Positions 42,661 through 53,900 of a DNA stretch of 64,000 nt are shown here, one piece after another. Position 1 is the stretch's first letter, and every line of letters begins with the position of its first letter. The translations under genes were made by a program, and so were the position numbers. Under the pieces are notes generated by a model that saw nothing but the letters and a program-made list of their open reading frames with translations, was not told the DNA's origin and did no database searches. Origin of the DNA: Cinnamomum chago (Eukaryota; Streptophyta; Magnoliopsida; Laurales; Lauraceae); the NCBI GenBank assembly GCA_038049695.1, contig CP142454.1, forward strand, positions 76,671,501-76,735,500, read 5' to 3'.

Positions 42661-43230
42661 AAGTCAAGCTTCACGTGATTCAACAGTAACCTGTCACTGT
42701 AGCTTTTTGAAAGCATCCAAGGCGAAAAGAACGACCGCAAATTATCCAGCGCACCACTTTCGCCGAAAGCAGATTCCTTTTGTCTGCCACGCTGCTCCAT
42801 GCGCAATGGACGTTATCTTTTATTTCAATTTGGTTTTTGTTGTTTGAGGTCCAGGGTCTATTTAAGACTCAGTTGCTTGATGGAGAAGGCACCGGGAAAC
42901 GACTGTGGTGACTTCTCTTTTTTGTTTCTAGTGTGTTTTTTGAGCTTGAAGCTTTTCTGTAAAGACTACTGTTCCAGTCTATCTTAAGCTGTAAGTTTTC
43001 TTTATTAATGCAGTTATCTTCATTCACTATTCTCTAGGATTACTTAATCTAAATCCTTTGCAGTAAATTCCTGAGTTTTAAATTCTGAATTCTTTGCTTT
43101 AAATTCCTAAATTGCACTTCGGTCCTTGTCTCGTTGTTACCTTATGAGAGGTTTGAGATTGACCGCAAAGTTTGGTTTAGGGTTTAGGGTGGTTATTAAA
43201 TGGTATCAGAGCCAAGTCGACTCTTTTGGG
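42661..43230 (+). promoter_or_regulatory. EPRV lineage C promoter, leader, telomere-type repeats and primer site
   Basis: TATA-like GTCTATTTAAGAC at 42856-42868, a long A/T-rich leader, TTTAGGGTTTAGGG at 43176-43189, then TGGTATCAGAGC at 43201-43212. The ORF1 ATG is at 43231. Confidence 0.78.
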
Positions 43231-43515
43231 ATGTCTAAAGCACCCCTGCTCTCTCCTTTTGAGCAGTTATCTGAAGACCTAGATCGACAAGGCAGACTCG
43301 TTTTACATCAGCTTAAACGACACGAAGAGTTAGTCGATAATATAAAGGAAGAGTGTGAAAAAGATAACATTGAGTTATTCAGAAACATTCACAAAGGAAA
43401 TCAAACCCTAGACACAAAGACTATTGGAGAAAGAGAAGAGAGTCTACACTACAAAGTACAGAAGATCTCTGAAAAGATAAACTCTATCCTAGATATCTTA
43501 CAGCGAAAACTGTAA
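43231..43515 (+). CDS. EPRV lineage C ORF1, open copy, 94 residues, coiled-coil
   Basis: ATG at 43231, 18 bp after the primer site, to TAA at 43513-43515. The protein is hydrophilic and helical with heptad-like Leu/Ile spacing (FEQLSEDLDRQGRLVLHQLK, HEELVDNIKEECEKDNIELF, SEKINSILDILQRKL). Size, position just after the primer site and coiled-coil character recall small first ORFs of several caulimovirids, but I cannot name a homologue. A longer in-frame extension upstream (43126) would cross the primer site and is not favoured. A sixteen-residue stretch differs from the minus-strand copy because of an indel. The next ORF (ATGAATTTCGAAG, 43518) starts directly after it and is cut at about 43560. 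Confidence 0.55.
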   Translation: MSKAPLLSPFEQLSEDLDRQGRLVLHQLKRHEELVDNIKEECEKDNIELFRNIHKGNQTLDTKTIGEREESLHYKVQKISEKINSILDILQRKL

Positions 43516-43589
43516 CAATGAATTTCGAAGAAAAAAAGTTCAACACAGAGTTGTATCTAATACTTTATCTTAGGAATCATTCCCAAGAC

Positions 43590-44490
43590 AAAATTTAAAA
43601 AATTTAAATCGGTATTTCATTACTTAAAGTATATATATTTTTTAAAAATTTAAAAAACCCGAAAATAAGAAAATAAAATAAAATTAGTAAAAGACGATAT
43701 GTTGGACTGATCTATTCCAAACATAGGTATAACATTTAGGGGCGTTGATGGGTAATGAATTAGTTAAGCATTATTTTTTTCAAAAAATAAATAAATCCAA
43801 AAATAAAAAACCAAAAAAAAGGAAAAGACAAAGAAATGTTCAATTGATTTATATGCCAAACATATTCAAAACATTTTAGGAGCCCTTTCAATTGGCATTC
43901 CATTATTAAAAATAATTTTTCTCCAAAAAATAAAAAAAATCCAAAAAATAAAAAAAAGGACAAAGATATGTTGGTTTGATCTATGCCAAACATATTCAAA
44001 GGTGCCCTTTCCAATACATTTGATTGGCATTCCATTATTAAAAATATTTTTTTCCAAAACATAAAAAAAATCCAAGAATAAAGAACAAAAAAATAAAAGG
44101 AAAAGACAAAGATTTGTTGGATTGATCAATGCTGATAGATCTAACATCTAGGAGCCCTTTTCAATGCATTTGATTAGCATTCCATTATTAAAAATATTTT
44201 TCTTTAAAAAAATCAAAAGAATCATAAAATATAAAAGAAATAAAAGTAAAAAAGAAAAAATTTCAATGCATTTGATTAGCATTCCATTATTAAAAATATT
44301 TTTCTTTAAAAAAAATCAAAAAAATCCGAAAATATAAAAAGAAATAAAAGTAAAAAAAAGCAATATATGTTGGAATGATATATATGGGAAACATAGATCT
44401 AAATTCTATGAGCCATTTTCAAGACATTTGATTGGTATTCAAATATTAAAAATATTTTTAAAAAATCAAAAAATCAAAAATTCCTTTTCT
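43590..44490. repeat. AT-rich degenerate tandem repeats related to the 2-3 kb array
   Basis: About six units of roughly 120-135 bp with TTGATCTATGCCAAACATA, GAGCCCTTTTCAATG, CATTTGATTGGCATTCC and A-tracts. The last unit has GGGAAACATAGATCT and ACATTTGATTGGTATTCAAA as at 1943-1965. Probably the 5' end of another hAT copy whose transposase is gone. No gene is seen. Confidence 0.75.
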
Positions 44491-44990
44491 CCTTTTAATC
44501 TCCTTTTAAAAGATTTGCTACCAACTCTATGAACCTGAAGAAAAGGATTAGGCAGAAGAATCCCCGACTAGAGTACCGACCAATGCGTACCCATCAACCA
44601 CTATTTAACGCATGAATGTTGTTAAACAGTGGATCCGTCCCTCCTTCAACTACGCTTATATACAACATCAACTTATTCTCTTTTGTTTGTTTTCAATTAT
44701 AAAATTCCTTTGCAATAAGGAGAGGAGAGAGGGCATGTGCATCATCATGTTAAGCAGTTAGTTTGTTGCACCTTTGACGCCTAGGCATTTTCGGCTTAAT
44801 TTGAAATGCTAACAAAGCCAAAACATGTCCTGGGTTCCGTGCGGGCGAAAAAGGCCCCATGCCGCGTCTTGTGTGTGCGGCATGTGCGTAGGGAAAAAAG
44901 AGGCCCCATGTTGCGTCTTGTGCGGGCATGTGAATCCGGGCGGTGTCCCACCCAAGGGGGTGTTAAGTAGTTAGTTTGCCGCACCTTTAA
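44490..44990. repeat. Short direct duplication; otherwise nothing recognised
   Basis: GTTAAGCAGTTAGTTTGTTGCACC (44750) and GTTAAGTAGTTAGTTTGCCGCACC (44961) are direct copies; AGGCCCCATG(C/T)(C/T)GCGTCTTGTG is also duplicated (44851, 44901). No coding potential seen in the rest. Confidence 0.5.
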
Positions 44991-45593
44991 CACATAGGAA
45001 TTTTGGGTATATTGGTTATCAACTCACCCATACAAGCAAACATCCATAAAAACTTGTCAAATCAAATTTCGAGTCTACTTTGAGAAACAATATTGAACCT
45101 TAAGAAATGACCAAATGATGTTGTCGTTTGTCCCTCATATGCCTCATTTTTTGTTGTCTTACTCATTTATTTTGCTTTATAAGTCTTCTTCCATATATCG
45201 TCCCTCTATGTACGTGTAATTCTCAAGTCCAAAAACGGAGGATTAGCATCATACAGGCAGCCAGCCATAAAAACTTGTCAAACCAAATTTCGAGTCTACT
45301 TTGAACAAAAAAAATGCCATAGTCATGTAAAAGTGAACAAAAATGCAATGGCCTCTTCTCTAAGAAAACAATATTGCTCTTTGCATGCCTAAAACTTTTG
45401 TGTCCTATTCACTTGTCTTGCTTCAAATAATTCCTTTGCCATATATGTAGTACACTCGCCACATATGCTAGTTCCAAAAGCCCAAAAAGAAAGGGGTGTG
45501 TTGGCTTCAAAAACAGCCAACAATTATTAAAAAAAACTTATCAAACCAAAATTTGAGTCTACTTTGAACAAAATAACACTTTACCTACTCTAA

Positions 45594-46020
45594 GTGGGAT
45601 GCACTTGTTTATACTGTTTTTCTTGAAAATCAAATCAAATTGGCCAAGGTAGAGAGTCATTATAAGACGCTTCAATGGTACCTACCATTTAGAAAAAATA
45701 TATATTTTTTAAAGAATGTCTTGTTTAAAATTGCTTCTCTTATGATCCGCTGAACAAAACTTTAGAACTTCATATAAGTTCATGCTAGTGCTTACCACCT
45801 TATTTGGCCAATGGTTCCTAGGATATAGTGGGGATGCACTTGTTTATACTGTTTTTCTTGAAAATCAAATCAAGTTGGCCAAGGTAGAGAGTCATTATAA
45901 GACGCTTCAATGGTACCATTTAGAAAAAAAAATATTTTTTAAAGAATGTCTTTTTTAGAATTGCTTCTCTTATGATCCGCTGAACAAAACTTTAGAACTT
46001 CATATAAGTTCAATGGTACC
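45594..46020. repeat. ~235-bp tandem duplication in the centre of the foldback-like region
   Basis: GTGGGATGCACTTGTTTATAC...GACGCTTCAATGGTACC and the following GAATGTCTT...ATAAGTTCA block occur at 45594-45785 and 45829-46015. Confidence 0.85.
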
Positions 46021-46083
46021 ATTTAGAAAAAATATATATTTCCATGGTCACCTCTTAATATCATGAGATTTCCATTGGAAACT

Positions 46084-46384
46084 ATCACAAGGGATTTGTT
46101 ATGTCGGACATCAGATTTTCATACATGAGTCATTAGTCTTCAACCATTTCATATCAGCTATAATCCTTTTTATCCTAGCATTATCACAAGGGATTTGTTA
46201 TGTCGGACATCAGATTTTCATACATGAGAGTCATTAGTCTTCAACCATTTCATATCAGCTATAATCCTTTTTATCCTAGCATTATCACAAGGGATTTGTT
46301 ATGTCGGACATCAGATTTTCATACATGAGAGTCATTAGTCTTCAACCATTTCATATCAGCTATAATCCTTTTTATCCTAGCATT
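46084..46384. repeat. ~100-bp tandem repeat, three copies
   Basis: ATCACAAGGGATTTGTTATG begins at 46084, 46183 and 46284. The second and third copies carry an extra AG. Nearly identical, so recently expanded. Confidence 0.92.
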
Positions 46385-46871
46385 GAGGTAGGTTGCGTGC
46401 TTCTTTCATTTAAAAGTAGGCTCAAAATTTGGTTTGACAAGTTTTTATGATCTGACTGCTTGTCAGACGCCAACCCTCCTTTTCTCGAGCTTGAGATCAA
46501 CACATGACAAAGCGCAACATATGTATGGCAAAGGAATTATCATTAAAAAAAAGTTGTCAATCTTCAATCATTATATTGGAGATGTTGTAAGCCCAAAACT
46601 AGGAACATCTCTAGATATCCAAATACAAGAACATCTCTAGATATCCAAATACAACAAGTTCATGCGTTCTAAAAGAATAACATTGTTCATGCGTTATTTT
46701 CAAAATTATATGATCACCCAATAAGCATGTGTTTTTGGGATATATATATATGGCTGTGTTCATCCGATGGAACTTCATTTGTTATGACCGTTATAAGATA
46801 TCTTCATTCAATCTTCAATAAAGCATACCCATGACAACCAAATGCCATAAGTACATTTAAAAGAAGCCACT

Positions 46872-47095
46872 CCCCCCCCCCCCCCCCCCCCGCGGGTAGT
46901 GAGGAGTAGGTTGAGTGCTGCTTTCATTTCAAAGTAAACTCAAAATCTTCTTTGACAAGTTTTTATGGCTTGACTACTTGTCTGACCGCCGCCCCCCCCG
47001 CGGGTAGTGAGGAGTAGGTTGAGTGCTGCTTTCATTTCAAAGTAAACTCAAAATCTGCTTTGACAAGTTTTTATGGCTTGACTTCTTGTCTGACA
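46872..47095. repeat. C20 homopolymer and a ~110-bp tandem duplication
   Basis: Twenty consecutive C (46872-46891) are followed by GCGGGTAGTGAGGAGTAGG; a shorter C8 run at 46992 precedes a second copy of the same ~105-bp sequence (46998-47095). The C-run length may be uncertain in the assembly. Confidence 0.85.
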
Positions 47096-47529
47096 CCAAC
47101 CCTCCTTTTCTAGGGCTTCAAAAATAACACACGCCAAAAAGCAAAATTAATGGCAAAGGAATTATGGTTATAAAAAAGACATCAATCTTCATTCAAGACA
47201 TTAGAGATGAATTCTATTTCTCATCATCACCAAAGCCTTGACCAACTATGTTGAGGTCTGCTACATGAATTTTATTTCTCTCCATTAGAGATATTGTAAG
47301 CCCAAAATAACTCAAACAAGATATCCAAATGATGGTCACCATGGTGTTCATGTCTTATCATAAAAAAAAATTATATGATCAAGTGGATATCCTGTGGTTG
47401 AGCCAAAAATGTGTATATCAGTACATCTATGGTAAACGGTTTGGGCACTTGGTGGACGGATACAAAGAGGGTAGGTTAAGTGCTAATTTATTTAAAAAAT
47501 ATCCTCAAAATTAGGTTCTAACTTGACTA

Positions 47530-49877
47530 CTTGTTTGACGCTGACCCTCCTTTTTACAAGCTTAGGAATTGATAGATGCAGAAGCATGACATATAGCAAA
47601 AGAATGATTAGCAAAACTCACTTTTCTAAAATAAAATCATCACACTTTGGAGATGTTTTAAGCCGAAATAACAACTAAACTGAAAACCCTAACTATCTCT
47701 AAAGGGTGGTCTCTATATAAAAGCCCTACCATTGGACGGTCAACCAAACATGGATCAATTGTTCATGTCTTATCATCAAAATCCTGTATGGTCAAATAAG
47801 ATCATCCAGTGTCGAACCCTTTTTCTGGGGCTACTGCCACAAGATCTCAGTCCCTTACAAAGATCTTAACAAATAGAAGCAGACTTTACTCTTATCTTAC
47901 ACATTTGAACAATTACTTTAAACACTTTAATATATAACACATAATTTAGAAGCCTACAAACTTGCACACCTAGAAGAGGACGATACAACCCTTTATTTAT
48001 AAATGAAAAGGGGCAGATTTAAGAGTTTGAAGACCCAAACTTCATAGCCCTTGAAATCCATCCCATAGGAGAGGCTGCTTTTTATTGTAGCAGATATCAC
48101 TGTAGCCTTTTACTGTAGTAGCTGTCGGGGCAAAATTGCAACTCCAACATCACAGCAACATCGCTACGGCCTACAGTGACAGCTATAGTTTGGGAGGTGC
48201 AATTTGACCATAGGGTGTCACTTAAGCACATACTGGTGTAAAGAGACATGAGACCAAACATCTGAATGGGGCCGGGTCCACGACCCAAACCTACATAATT
48301 TAATATAGCTTGACCCACAACTTACTTCGGTAAACCTAGACTTTACTTAAAATCTAAATATTAAAATATAACTTATCTATAAGATATATATTATTCTCAA
48401 GAACACTGGTATGTAACTCCAATTACCACAGAGAATGGATGGACCCAAACTTGGGGATGTCGATGTAACTCCAATTACTCGGACTCAACCTGAAAAATTC
48501 CTGAATGGATCATCCTCTCAACCAAATCGAGCAGGTCTGAGTCCAGTCGGGTCTATAATTGAATACCCATGTACGTGAGGTGATGCGTATACAAAAATAT
48601 AGTTAACTTTACAACAACCAACACAGGAGGTTGAGGTTCAGTGTTGCAAAACCCTAAGGTTGCCAGTCAAACGAAGTTGTCACCAATCTCTAAATATTTT
48701 AATATGTTCAGATTTTGAGTCAGGTCTAGGTCCATCAAAGTTAAGTCCAGATCTGCATATATAAACTTAATCAAACCCAACTCATTTATATCCCTATTCC
48801 CTACTAAAGTCTATTGGAGCCAATATGTTGATACAGCATCATTAACAGCGCCCCCTTATTTAACTCCACTATCCAACATATAGGAGCCAAATTACTGATT
48901 TTATACTGTTCAAGGAGACTTTCCTACTCGTGTAAACTGTAAATATATCTTACTTCTTTCAATTGTGTTAGTGAGAGTTGGAAGAGGCATGGATTCCCCC
49001 CCTCTGTGGCCCTGGTCATAGACGGTTTGGACTATGTACTTATATACACCCCTTATGGGTAAAAAGGGCAAGAGAGGACGACATAGGATTTCACTCACCT
49101 TTCAGAAGAAAAAGAGTAAATAAAGAGAGAAAAAAGGTTAAAACTGGCTTTAAATCACATAAAAAGGCATTGGGTGGGAATCGTTAGTTCCATAATTTTG
49201 ACTAAGAAATTACCTTATTCTACCAAAAAATTGTCATGTTGGGCTGAATCATTGTTGGATAAGCAAACAATTGCAATCTAAATTCAATTACTAGTTTGAA
49301 ATTTGCTAAATTAGCACAGAGAGTAGTGGGCAGATAAAATAATAAATTACTGCATGCATAAAAAAATTCCTGCATATTGGCATGTTTTCATTTCTCACAA
49401 TACCTATGCTGTAAAAGATAAAAATAAATAGAACATATAAAAATTCTATGGGATCAACAGCAACAGAGGAAAAGTACACATATCATTAAGCCAATGCCTA
49501 GATTTAGATGCATCAAAACATGTTTGATAATATGAAGGATGATACTAATCAACCTTGGCAGCATGACATCTAGATGTGTTTCCTATACAATTCTCTTTCT
49601 TGATAAAGCAAAGCATATAATAAATTAAGTAAATTGTACTGACCTGCATGCAATCACACACAGATAAACCCCCAGATCATCACCTCAACTCCAAAAAGCA
49701 CTTCCCCTTTCATGTACTATCCCTCCTCCCTTTCTCCTCCTCCTCCCTTCAACAAAATCATGTTACCCCTAAGAATCCCAACACAAAGACCACACACACC
49801 AAAGACATCAAAACATAAAAACAAAACCCACCAACCAATGTAGCAACATCGCCACCTACTCCCATTTCCTTCCCCAG
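47530..49877. other. No gene recognised
   Basis: Low-complexity to unique DNA with only short ORFs and no motif I can support. A short inverted pair (CAAAATTGCAACTCC at 48132 and GGGAGGTGCAATTTG at 48191) brackets CTGTAG-rich sequence, possibly a decayed MITE. 49680-49870 is pyrimidine-rich then A/C-rich, like a 5' UTR. Confidence 0.5.
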
Positions 49878-50203
49878 ATGGGCCACCATGGAAGAGGAAG
49901 CATCATAAGATCACCACCACCACCCCCATTTTCTTGCCTGTTTGGGCCAAAGATTCAAAGACTAAGATCATCCCAGTGCACAGAGCAGGAAGAGGATCCA
50001 TTAGAGGAAGTGGATGATCTAGTGAGTGGTAACCATATATGGAAGATCACCCATCTCAAAGATGATCAACCACCAACACATTTCCCTATCCATTTGGTCA
50101 GGAAACCGACGGCCAGGATCATCCCAGACCACCCATCAGAGAGAGAGAGAGGAGGAAGTGAAGAGGAAAAAAGATCGACAGGAAGATGCCCTCAGCGAGG
50201 TTT
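49878..50203 (+). CDS. Candidate host exon, unrecognised protein
   Basis: An open frame starts MGHHGRGSIIRSPPPPPFSC, then FGPKIQRLRSSQCTEQEEDP, VSGNHIWKITHLKDDQ and a basic/acidic tail. It is preceded by a C-rich, CT-rich 5'-UTR-like stretch unlike the surrounding repeats, and the exon could end at G|GTAAGT (50203/50204), a consensus plant donor; TTTGGCAG|G at 50492-50499 could be an acceptor. Read through without splicing, the frame stops at 50267. It has no similarity to transposon proteins that I recognise, and no repeat copy in the window. I cannot name it; it might be a chance ORF or part of a small host gene. Confidence 0.3.
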
Positions 50204-50269
50204 GGTAAGTGAGGGCAGAGGACAACGTAGATATATACTTATATTTATGAAAAAAGGCAGAAAGTAGAA

Positions 50270-50842
50270 CAGAAACTATGTACTATGTCTAGGTCTCTGG
50301 GGTAAGTGGGATACTTTACCGTTGGGACGCGACACGTCAACAGCATTCCAACGGTTCGTTTTCTTTGGGGCATTGAGCACTTAATTTTTTAATCAGAACT
50401 AGCTTAATGGCCCGTGCTAACAAGTTAATTAAATATCTCATATTTTGCAACATGCATTTTCATCTCTTTACAATGTGTCTTTGTTTGATTTTGGCAGGAA
50501 GTCAGGAAAACCTTTTTTTTTTTATGCCATGAAAATTGGATTGAAGTCAAGATGCCCATACATTTTTTTAAATTTGTTTGCATGCTTTTGAAATGCAGAG
50601 ATATTGTGTTCATTTGAGATTCAAAAGCTTGATTTCAATAGAACCAGAGATTCCCAACAATAAAAGGGAATGTAAATGAAGCATTTAATCATGTAGATGT
50701 GAGAAGAAAGAGTGTATACCATACTGCATATGCGATCCTATTCTTTTGTACCATATTAGCCCTACCTGCCATATATAGCATTTAATTCAAGTCTATTGGC
50801 ACATTATTTCTACGCTCCATCAAACAATTTGGTCCGGACAGC
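50270..50842. other. No gene recognised (possible intron or 3' flank of the candidate exon)
   Basis: AT-rich, T-runs at 50511-50521 and 50567, no coding signal. It ends at the Cassandra-like element. Confidence 0.4.
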
Positions 50843-51440
50843 ATCTTTAACTATGGCAAATGGCAGTCTCTACTAGCCCGCATTAAAAATATCCAAATCT
50901 TGACACTAGACTTATAAGTCAAACTCCGTCTTAACTCAATTGTGGCTTTTTAAAACTGTACGACCATGGAAACGGTAAGAACTCTAGAATTAAGCGTTCT
51001 CGCACGAAAGCATTACTAGGATAGGTGATCTGCTGAGAAGTTCTTGCGTGTGCACGTGGGCCAAAGCAAACAATTTCATGCTGAGTTTGGCACGGTTGTA
51101 ACAGTTGACAGTTGGTATCAGAGCCAAAGACTGCTTTATTTCCAGTGGGGAGAATATGAGAACTTGGTTCAGGCGGCACACTTACCCATAGGGCGTAGCT
51201 TGTTAACAACGGGCTTCAAACGGCGAGTCTTAGTTAGCCCGCATTGGAAATATCCAAGTCCTGACCCTGGACTTATAAGTCTCAAACTTCGTCTTAACTC
51301 AACATGAAGCCTTTTAAAGCCGTGCTGCCTCAAAACCATCAGAACTCTAAAGTTAAGCATGCTGGAGCGAAAGCAGAAATCGTAAGAACTCCAGAGTTAA
51401 GCATGCTGGGGTGGAAGCAGTACTAGGTTGGGTGGGGCTG
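50843..51440 (+). mobile_element. Cassandra-like TRIM with 5S rRNA-derived LTRs
   Basis: Two direct repeats (about 50843-51110 and 51201-51440) share TAGCCCGCATT..AAATATCC, CTTATAAGTC, GTCTTAACTCAA and a 5S rRNA-like block. Between them are TGGTATCAGAGCC (51113-51125, tRNA-Met primer site) and only ~90 bp of internal DNA with a purine-rich GTGGGGAGAATATGAGAA. No protein. Short LTRs carrying 5S sequence plus this primer site are the defining traits of Cassandra terminal-repeat retrotransposons in miniature, which move with proteins supplied in trans. The right LTR has its 5S block partly duplicated (51337 and 51384) and is truncated. Confidence 0.88.
50977..51055 (+). repeat. 5S rRNA-derived segment in the TRIM LTR
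   Basis: AAGAACTCTAGAATTAAGCG..GCATTACTAGGATAGGTGAT and ..GAGAAGTTCTTGCGTG follow the second half of plant 5S rRNA, including the box A and box C region. Diverged, so not a 5S gene. Two further partial copies lie at 51337-51375 and 51384-51437. Confidence 0.85.
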
Positions 51441-51642
51441 TGAAATAAAATAAACATTTAGGAATCAAAATGAAAAGCTAAAGAAAAGATGGATATGGTG
51501 AGTGGAGAACCTCCTTGCTCCCCACTTGCACATAGAAGTGATCAATCCACAATCAGATGAGAAGACTCCTCCATTTCCACAAAATCCAGAGTTGTCTTAC
51601 AACTTTCATCACTGAATCTTTCCAAAGCTTCATTTGCAACTA

Positions 51643-52276
51643 TGTGGGGTGTTTTCCTGAGAGCAGGATTACACTAATCTCGGCAACAGTACAAACTTGG
51701 CTTGTCTTAATCTCGGTATCTAAGCTCGGCAATAATGCCGAGATACATCTAGCTCAGTAAGAATACCGGCTAAACACTGAGCTTGTGCTGGGTTCGGTAA
51801 AAGTACCAGCTAGCCTTAGCTCGGTCTCGGTATGGGTACCTCGACAACAGTACCGAGATGCATCCGTGTCTAGTCTCGGCATCATCTTCAGCTCGGTACG
51901 ACCAGCTGAGCCATAATTGTACTCCCGAAAAGCTACGGCTACGTTGCAGAACGTACTGATAGATAAGATGGGTGCCGGATTATGATAAGGGGATGTCCTT
52001 ATCAGACGATCACGTCCACATTAATAAGAGAAGTTAGCGCATGATCCGATGAGAGAATGTCTCCACCTACCTCCACTAAGGAAACATAGTATGGGGCAAT
52101 GGGACAGTACTTCCACCTACCTCCACCAAAGGAACGATCTGAAGAGACCTCCCCCTATATATATGCATGAAGTAACCCCACACAGGGTAGGCCATCAGAT
52201 ACGTCCATACTCTAAACTCTCTCTTCTTCTCCACTCACTCAACCTCCGTCTAGTGACTGCACTAACTTAGGCATCG
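51643..52276 (+). repeat. 5' LTR of the Tat element
   Basis: Begins TGTGGGGTGTTTTCC and matches the 3' LTR (without its MITE) until GGCATCG (52271-52276). It is rich in CTCGGTA motifs and has a TATA box CCCTATATATATGC (52153-52166). Confidence 0.85.
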
Positions 52277-52499
52277 GAGGAATCGTCAAGGTCCCAAAAG
52301 ACCCTGTCACTACCACTCCCGGTGCCGCCGCCACCGGTATTCCCACCACCAGAGGCGTTACCACCGCCGCCTGAAGCTTTGTCAAATATCCTTCGTAAAG
52401 GGGGATCCGGCGGAAAATATGGAGTAGTGAGCGTAGAGGGGGCCGTGACTGAATCAGTAGCCAAATCTCATCGGTCCCATCACTAGGATGATGGCAAAG

Positions 52500-53900
52500 A
52501 TCAATCTCGTCATCAGATTGATGATGATGATGACGACAACTTCTTCATTGCGGATATCAGGGCTTAGAACCTTGTCATCCAAGACCAAGATGAGCTGATT
52601 CGTCAACTCAAAAGGCAGCTCAAGGAGAAGAAGAAAACTCGGGTTCCGTCCCCCAGACGAGACTTGGCTCCTTCGGTCGAGCAGGACTTAAGGCAAGTCC
52701 TGAACAAGAGGCGAGACCGAGATTACAATGAAGGTTCTAGCAGCAGTCATCTGTGTGAAGACTAAAGAAGATCGCGCCAAAGACCAGAGAATAATGAAGA
52801 CCTGAGAGAATGACTTGACCGCCAAGTCAAGCAGACGGTCCTACGCAATATGGAGGTGGTCAGTTTCACTCGAGACCGGCTAGACGCCTTTGATACCAAG
52901 GACCAAGGCACGTCTCCCTTCTCTCAAAAGATAAAAGACTTCACCCTCCCTAATAAATTCAGTGTCCCGAGATTCATCCTCTATGACGGAGCCTCGGACC
53001 CTGCAGCACATCTTCGGCATTTCACCCAGCGGATGTCAGTATGGGGTGAAGTCGGACACCTAAACTACAAAGTCTTTTCTTCCAGTTTGGGCGACCTCTC
53101 CCTAAGATGGTTCTGCGCACTTCCAGAGGGTTCGATTTCGAGCTGGCGGCAGCTCCGAAACTCCTTCATGGAAAAGTTCCAGGTGCACAGAGTCATCCTA
53201 AAGACAGATGACGACCTCATGGCGATCAAAATGAGGTGAACTGAAAACATTACTCAATTCGCCAAAAGGTTCTGGATTGTCTACAGCTAGATTGAGGACG
53301 TCACTGATGGGGTGCCATCAAATGCTTCAAGCAGGCTCTACTCCCAAGCAATGACCTCTGAAAAGACCTGGTTCGGTTCATCGTGGTCACAATGAAAGCA
53401 TTGATGGCCAGGGTGAACCAGTTTGTTGAACATGAAGAAGACGAGGTCCGAGCTCATGAAAGCTTCGGCCTCTGGCAGGAAGACCGACCCCCCAGAAGGG
53501 GCAAAAAATTCTTCAGAAGGGAAGTAGACCAAAAGAAGGCTTCAACGAGTTTGGCAAAGATTTCGACCTCCACCTCTAGGGGCAACAGGAAGTCCAAGCC
53601 AGTCGTTGACTCCTACAAAGCTGTGAATACGATCTTCAAGGAGCCTATTTATAAGCTCCTCGGTAGGATCAAATCACAACCCTACTTCAAGTAACCGCAA
53701 CTAATGAAGGGTGATCCCTCCACCCGAGACCAGGACAAAATCTATACCTATCACAAACAAAATGGGCACAAAACCGAGGACTGCATGACCCTCAAGTCCC
53801 ATCTTGAAAAGCTCGTCAAGGACGGGCACTTAAAAGATTTCATCAGAGAGGGTGGTAGAGTCAACCGAGCTCATTAGCGCCGACCTGATGATGATCAGGA
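52500..53900 (+). pseudogene. Tat gag
   Basis: A charged, coiled-coil-like start (about 52560-52640, broken), then the gag fold (52850-53239: FTLPNKFSVPRFILYDGASD, HLRHFTQRMSVWG, ISSWRQLRNSFMEKFQ). A further frame (53383-53694) and a single zinc-knuckle-type region (CxxH.GH...C near 53755-53790, in broken frame) follow. Stops at 53237, 53288 and 53692 among others. Confidence 0.8.

Larger units (their letters stand above)
44990..47800. mobile_element. Foldback-like repeat structure with inverted, subrepeated ends
   Basis: CATAAAAACTTGTCAAACC...TCGAGTCTACTTTGA occurs three times in one orientation (45047, 45266, 45525) and, inverted (CTCAAAAT..GGTTTGACAAGTTTTTATG), four times on the right (46421, 46931, 47046, and a decayed copy at 47503). 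The flanks of the repeats are also inverted matches: CTCAAG..GGAGG.TT.GC on the left against CCAACCCTCCTTTTCTCGAG on the right, and AATTCCTTTGCCATA against TATGGCAAAGGAATT. Inverted ends made of tandem subrepeats are the hallmark of foldback elements. No transposase or clean target duplication is seen. Confidence 0.5.

Noticed and set aside
50977..51055. 5S rRNA gene
   Set aside because: Diverged, incomplete and inside the LTR of a TRIM; not a functional gene.
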